Source of the DNA: an uncultured Lachnospiraceae bacterium
Lineage (GTDB): Bacteria; Bacillota; Clostridia; Lachnospirales; Lachnospiraceae
Length of the DNA: 7,761 nt
Direction of reading: 5' to 3'
Assembly: GCA_947174615.1 (NCBI GenBank)
Contig: CAMWJQ010000189.1
Location: 1-7,761 of the forward strand
Each line of letters starts with the position of its first letter. Within the stretch, counting starts at the first letter, position 1. Under the pieces are notes generated by a model that was not told the DNA's origin, did not search any database, and saw only the letters and a program-made list of their open reading frames with translations. Positions 5,319-7,761 of this stretch are shown one piece after another. Position numbers and translations under genes: made by a program.

Positions 5319-6632
5319 ATGATATCACGAATAGGAAAAATAAAGTCAAATACAATGATGGTCAATAGTGTGTACAGTTTATCGGCAAAAGCAGTTACAA
5401 TGATTTTCTTTTTTGTATTTGATATTTTATGTGCGAGAATTTTAAATACAGATGCATATGGAGAATGGCTATATTTCTACGCGATAATCACAATCATTTA
5501 TAGTGTGGTATGGTTTGGCGTCAATGTATCCAGCAAAATATTTATCGCGAAGGCAGAAACTTCGAAAAAAATGGAGATTTTCGCGTCTGCGCTGCTGCTT
5601 CGTTTCATTGTCAGTTTATTATTGACGTTGATTTATTTAATCGTTGTGATCGCGATGTGGCGAATGCAGCTATTTGATATAGAAAAGTATGTGCATTTAC
5701 CACAGCTGCTGCTGCTTGGAAGCAGTGTTGTATTTTTGAATAGTTATTCAGAATTTTTTAAGGAGATCTTTGTCGGTTTCATTGATTTTAAGGGGTTGCT
5801 TGTCATCAGCTCCTGTGAATATGCGGGTTACTTTGTATTTGGTCTGACTGGTTTGCTGATCATTAAGAGCGTTTATAGTATTATTTACGGATTTATAATT
5901 TCACTGTTGTTGACAGTTCTTGTCGGTTTTTGGATTGTATTCAAAAAATATCATTTAGAAAAAAAGCATTTCAGAAGAGAATGCATCATATCTGAAGGGA
6001 AAAAAATTTTTGAGTATGCAAAATATATCGCACTGAGCGGAATTGGCTCGATACTGCTGACAGAGATTGATACATTCATGCTTGGATATTTTTGCGAAGG
6101 ATATGATACTGCTGTATATTCAATTGCAAAACAGATTTCTTCCAAGGCGATTCACGTAAATCTGGCGTTATCAACAAGTATGATGCCAGTGTTTGCAAAC
6201 ATTACAGTAGAAAATGTCAAAGTAAGGAAAGAGCAGTTTAAGAAGGTAATGCTTTGTAACGGAGCAGTCACATTTGGAATTACAATTTTTTTTGCATTGT
6301 TAGGAAGTTTTGCCATTCGAGTATTATATGGAGAAAAGTATTTGTTTGCTGCCAAAGTTCTGTATTTTCTTCTGCCCTATTATGTGATGAGCAGTTTTTC
6401 TAAGTTCCTGGTGCTTTTCTTAGATTATCAGAACAAGGCAAAGGTTCGCAGTATTGTGTTTTTTATGACCATTGTTTTTGATGTTATATTAAATGCTGTA
6501 TTGATTCCAGGATTTGGTGCTGTTGGGGCGTCGGTAGCTACAGATCTGGCTTTGACACCCTATTTGATGTTTTTATTTATTGAAACAGGGATTATATTTC
6601 AAGAGTATCATAAGAGAGGGGGAAATGTGTGA
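5319..6632 (+). CDS. Wzx-like polysaccharide flippase, MOP/MATE superfamily
   Basis: The 437-residue protein is almost wholly hydrophobic, with about 12 predicted spans, and should flip an undecaprenyl-pyrophosphate-linked oligosaccharide to the outer face. The N-terminus NSVYSLSAKAVTMIFFFVFDILCARILNTDAYGEW is the classic opening of Wzx/RfbX-type exporters: a first span, then a conserved ARxLxxxxYGxW-like segment. A similar helix-loop pattern recurs after the centre (ALSGIGSILLTEIDTFMLGYFC, then YSIAKQISSK), consistent with the two-lobed MOP fold. GFGAVGASVATDLAL near the C-terminus is also typical. AAAAGG (5301-5306) is a fair but distant ribosome binding site, so translation is probably coupled to the GT4 gene ending 2 bases upstream. 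ATG 5355 is a less likely later start. Its stop overlaps the next gene's GTG start. Substrate specificity is unknown. Confidence 0.88.
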   Translation: MISRIGKIKSNTMMVNSVYSLSAKAVTMIFFFVFDILCARILNTDAYGEWLYFYAIITIIYSVVWFGVNVSSKIFIAKAETSKKMEIFASALLLRFIVSLLLTLIYLIVVIAMWRMQLFDIEKYVHLPQLLLLGSSVVFLNSYSEFFKEIFVGFIDFKGLLVISSCEYAGYFVFGLTGLLIIKSVYSIIYGFIISLLLTVLVGFWIVFKKYHLEKKHFRRECIISEGKKIFEYAKYIALSGIGSILLTEIDTFMLGYFCEGYDTAVYSIAKQISSKAIHVNLALSTSMMPVFANITVENVKVRKEQFKKVMLCNGAVTFGITIFFALLGSFAIRVLYGEKYLFAAKVLYFLLPYYVMSSFSKFLVLFLDYQNKAKVRSIVFFMTIVFDVILNAVLIPGFGAVGASVATDLALTPYLMFLFIETGIIFQEYHKRGGNV

Positions 6633-7761
6633 AGGTTATTCTGCTAGGGAGTTTTGCTGGAAATAATGCGGGAGACATGGTTGTATTGGAGGCTATAATT
6701 AATGATTTTATTCAATTAATTGTAAATGGTGTTCAAAATACAGCACATTCCTTGTTTAGGGGAATGGAACGGGGAATGGATATAGTGCTTGTCATTCCTG
6801 CATTGAATGAAAAGGGAATGAGTTTTATTGCTAACGTCATTGGGGACCATAAACATATAGAAATTATGCCGATTCCGATAGAGAAAAATGTTAGAACATT
6901 TGTAAAGGCGATAAGGAAGCTATTCGGCGAATTTGCTTCAGCAGATTATATTTACACGACAGCAGGAATATTATTTGACCAGAAAATCTGGAATCCTTTA
7001 TATAATTTTGTGGCGGCATATACACCGTTTCTGATCTGGGCAAAGAAAGAAAATCCAAATGTAAAAATTATCGGATATAACGTAGGAATTACTTCTAAAA
7101 ACAAATCTGTCGGCAGAGTTGTTTTAAAGAAGTGTATTAGTTTGCATGAATGTATATATCTTCGTGAAGAAAAAGATGAAGCAGTATTGAAAATCTTACA
7201 GTACAAGGGAAGAATATATCGTTCGGCAGATAATGTTTTTGGATATAAAAGACCAAGAGCACCATATCCTATGATAAAGGAGAAGAAAAATTTGTATTTG
7301 AATTTGACATTATATGGTGTGGAAGATAAAAAAATGTTTTTTTACGAAATGGTTAGATTTGTCAAATTAATGAAACAGCAGAACTATGACATTTATTTTT
7401 TTCAGACATCTACAAGAGATATGGAGCCGGCGAAAATAGTCTGTGAACGAGCACATATAGATAAAGAACACATATTTTTTCTTGGATTGTTGGGATATGA
7501 CAGGATTCAGGAGCTCTTATCAGATTGTGATGTACTGATTGGAATGCGGATGCATTCAATTATATTTGCTCTAAAAAAATGTTGTCCTATTGTGGCAATT
7601 CAGTATTCGACGAAAGTAATGTCACTTATGCAGACAATACAATTAGAGAATTGGCTGGTAGGTATGAAAGAGTTTTCGGCAGACACGCTTGCCTTAAAAG
7701 TGGAGAAGCTTATAAGACAGCGAGATGTGGTGATGAAGCAAATCTTTTGTGAGACAGAGAG
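6629..7761 (+). CDS. Polysaccharide pyruvyl transferase family protein, cut by the right edge
   Basis: The frame is open from GTG 6629 to the end of the window (377 full codons, no stop), overlapping the flippase stop by 4 bases (GTGA). A GAGGGGG site lies 6 bases upstream. Family members (CsaB/WcaK type) add a pyruvate ketal from phosphoenolpyruvate to surface polysaccharides, or have related roles. The start MKVILLGSFAGNNAGD (1-16) is the family's nucleotide-like GNxGD opening. KIIGYNVGI, YLREEKDEAVL and especially LIGMRMHSIIFAL with GMRMHS at 305-310, followed by VAIQYSTKVMSLM (322-334), are hallmark segments, including the conserved Arg-x-His. One difference: the usual glycine-rich GGG turn before the fold's middle is TTAGILFD here. 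Likely close to full length at the edge. Some members are not proven pyruvyl transferases, so the exact reaction is uncertain. Confidence 0.85.
   Translation, partial: MKVILLGSFAGNNAGDMVVLEAIINDFIQLIVNGVQNTAHSLFRGMERGMDIVLVIPALNEKGMSFIANVIGDHKHIEIMPIPIEKNVRTFVKAIRKLFGEFASADYIYTTAGILFDQKIWNPLYNFVAAYTPFLIWAKKENPNVKIIGYNVGITSKNKSVGRVVLKKCISLHECIYLREEKDEAVLKILQYKGRIYRSADNVFGYKRPRAPYPMIKEKKNLYLNLTLYGVEDKKMFFYEMVRFVKLMKQQNYDIYFFQTSTRDMEPAKIVCERAHIDKEHIFFLGLLGYDRIQELLSDCDVLIGMRMHSIIFALKKCCPIVAIQYSTKVMSLMQTIQLENWLVGMKEFSADTLALKVEKLIRQRDVVMKQIFCETE

Noticed and set aside
6952..7206. Minus-strand ORF of 84 residues
   Set aside because: It lies opposite the pyruvyl transferase-like frame, which has clear family motifs and is open to the window end.

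Overview
The window looks like a low-GC, monoderm Firmicute, most likely a gut Clostridia/Lachnospiraceae-type genome. The signs are AT-rich coding sequence, heavy use of AGA and ATA codons, strong AGGAG/GAGGGG ribosome binding sites, and a TTGACT-N16-TAGAAT promoter. This is a judgement from sequence style; no search was run. All supported genes are on the + strand and most belong to a cell-surface polysaccharide or glycan assembly locus.

Layout. (1) Positions 2-842 hold a small two-gene unit. The first is the 3' end of an unrecognised acidic protein. The second is a SecB-like export chaperone whose RBS overlaps the stop codon of the first. (2) Positions 957-2868 hold a large polytopic membrane protein resembling DUF6020/GT-C-type proteins. 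It is split into two frames at a run of nine G residues (1912-1920). Losing one G (or gaining two) would restore a 636-residue protein, so this is either a phase-variable gene caught OFF, a recent mutation, or a sequencing error. (3) A sigma-A-type promoter at 2875-2902 precedes a polyprenyl-phosphate glycosyltransferase of the GT2 DPM1/GtrB type (3052-3990). (4) After a 168-base gap with a questionable 41-codon ORF and a small dyad come a GT4 glycosyltransferase (4159-5316), a Wzx/MOP-type flippase (5319-6632), and a polysaccharide pyruvyl transferase family protein that starts at a GTG overlapping the flippase stop and runs off the right edge (6629-7761). The last gene has no stop in the window and is easily missed.

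How they may work together (inference). The GT4 enzyme would help build a lipid-linked oligosaccharide, the flippase would move it across the membrane, and the pyruvyl transferase-like enzyme would add an acidic ketal. The GtrB-like enzyme would make a polyprenyl-phosphate-linked sugar, which the GT-C-like membrane protein could use to decorate the exported glycan outside the cell. If the poly-G tract is a true contingency switch, that decoration would be turned on and off. The other item of note is the SecB-like chaperone in an apparently single-membrane organism, coupled to an unknown upstream protein as in chaperone-addicted pairs. I see no tRNA, rRNA, CRISPR array, insertion sequence or strong intrinsic terminator.
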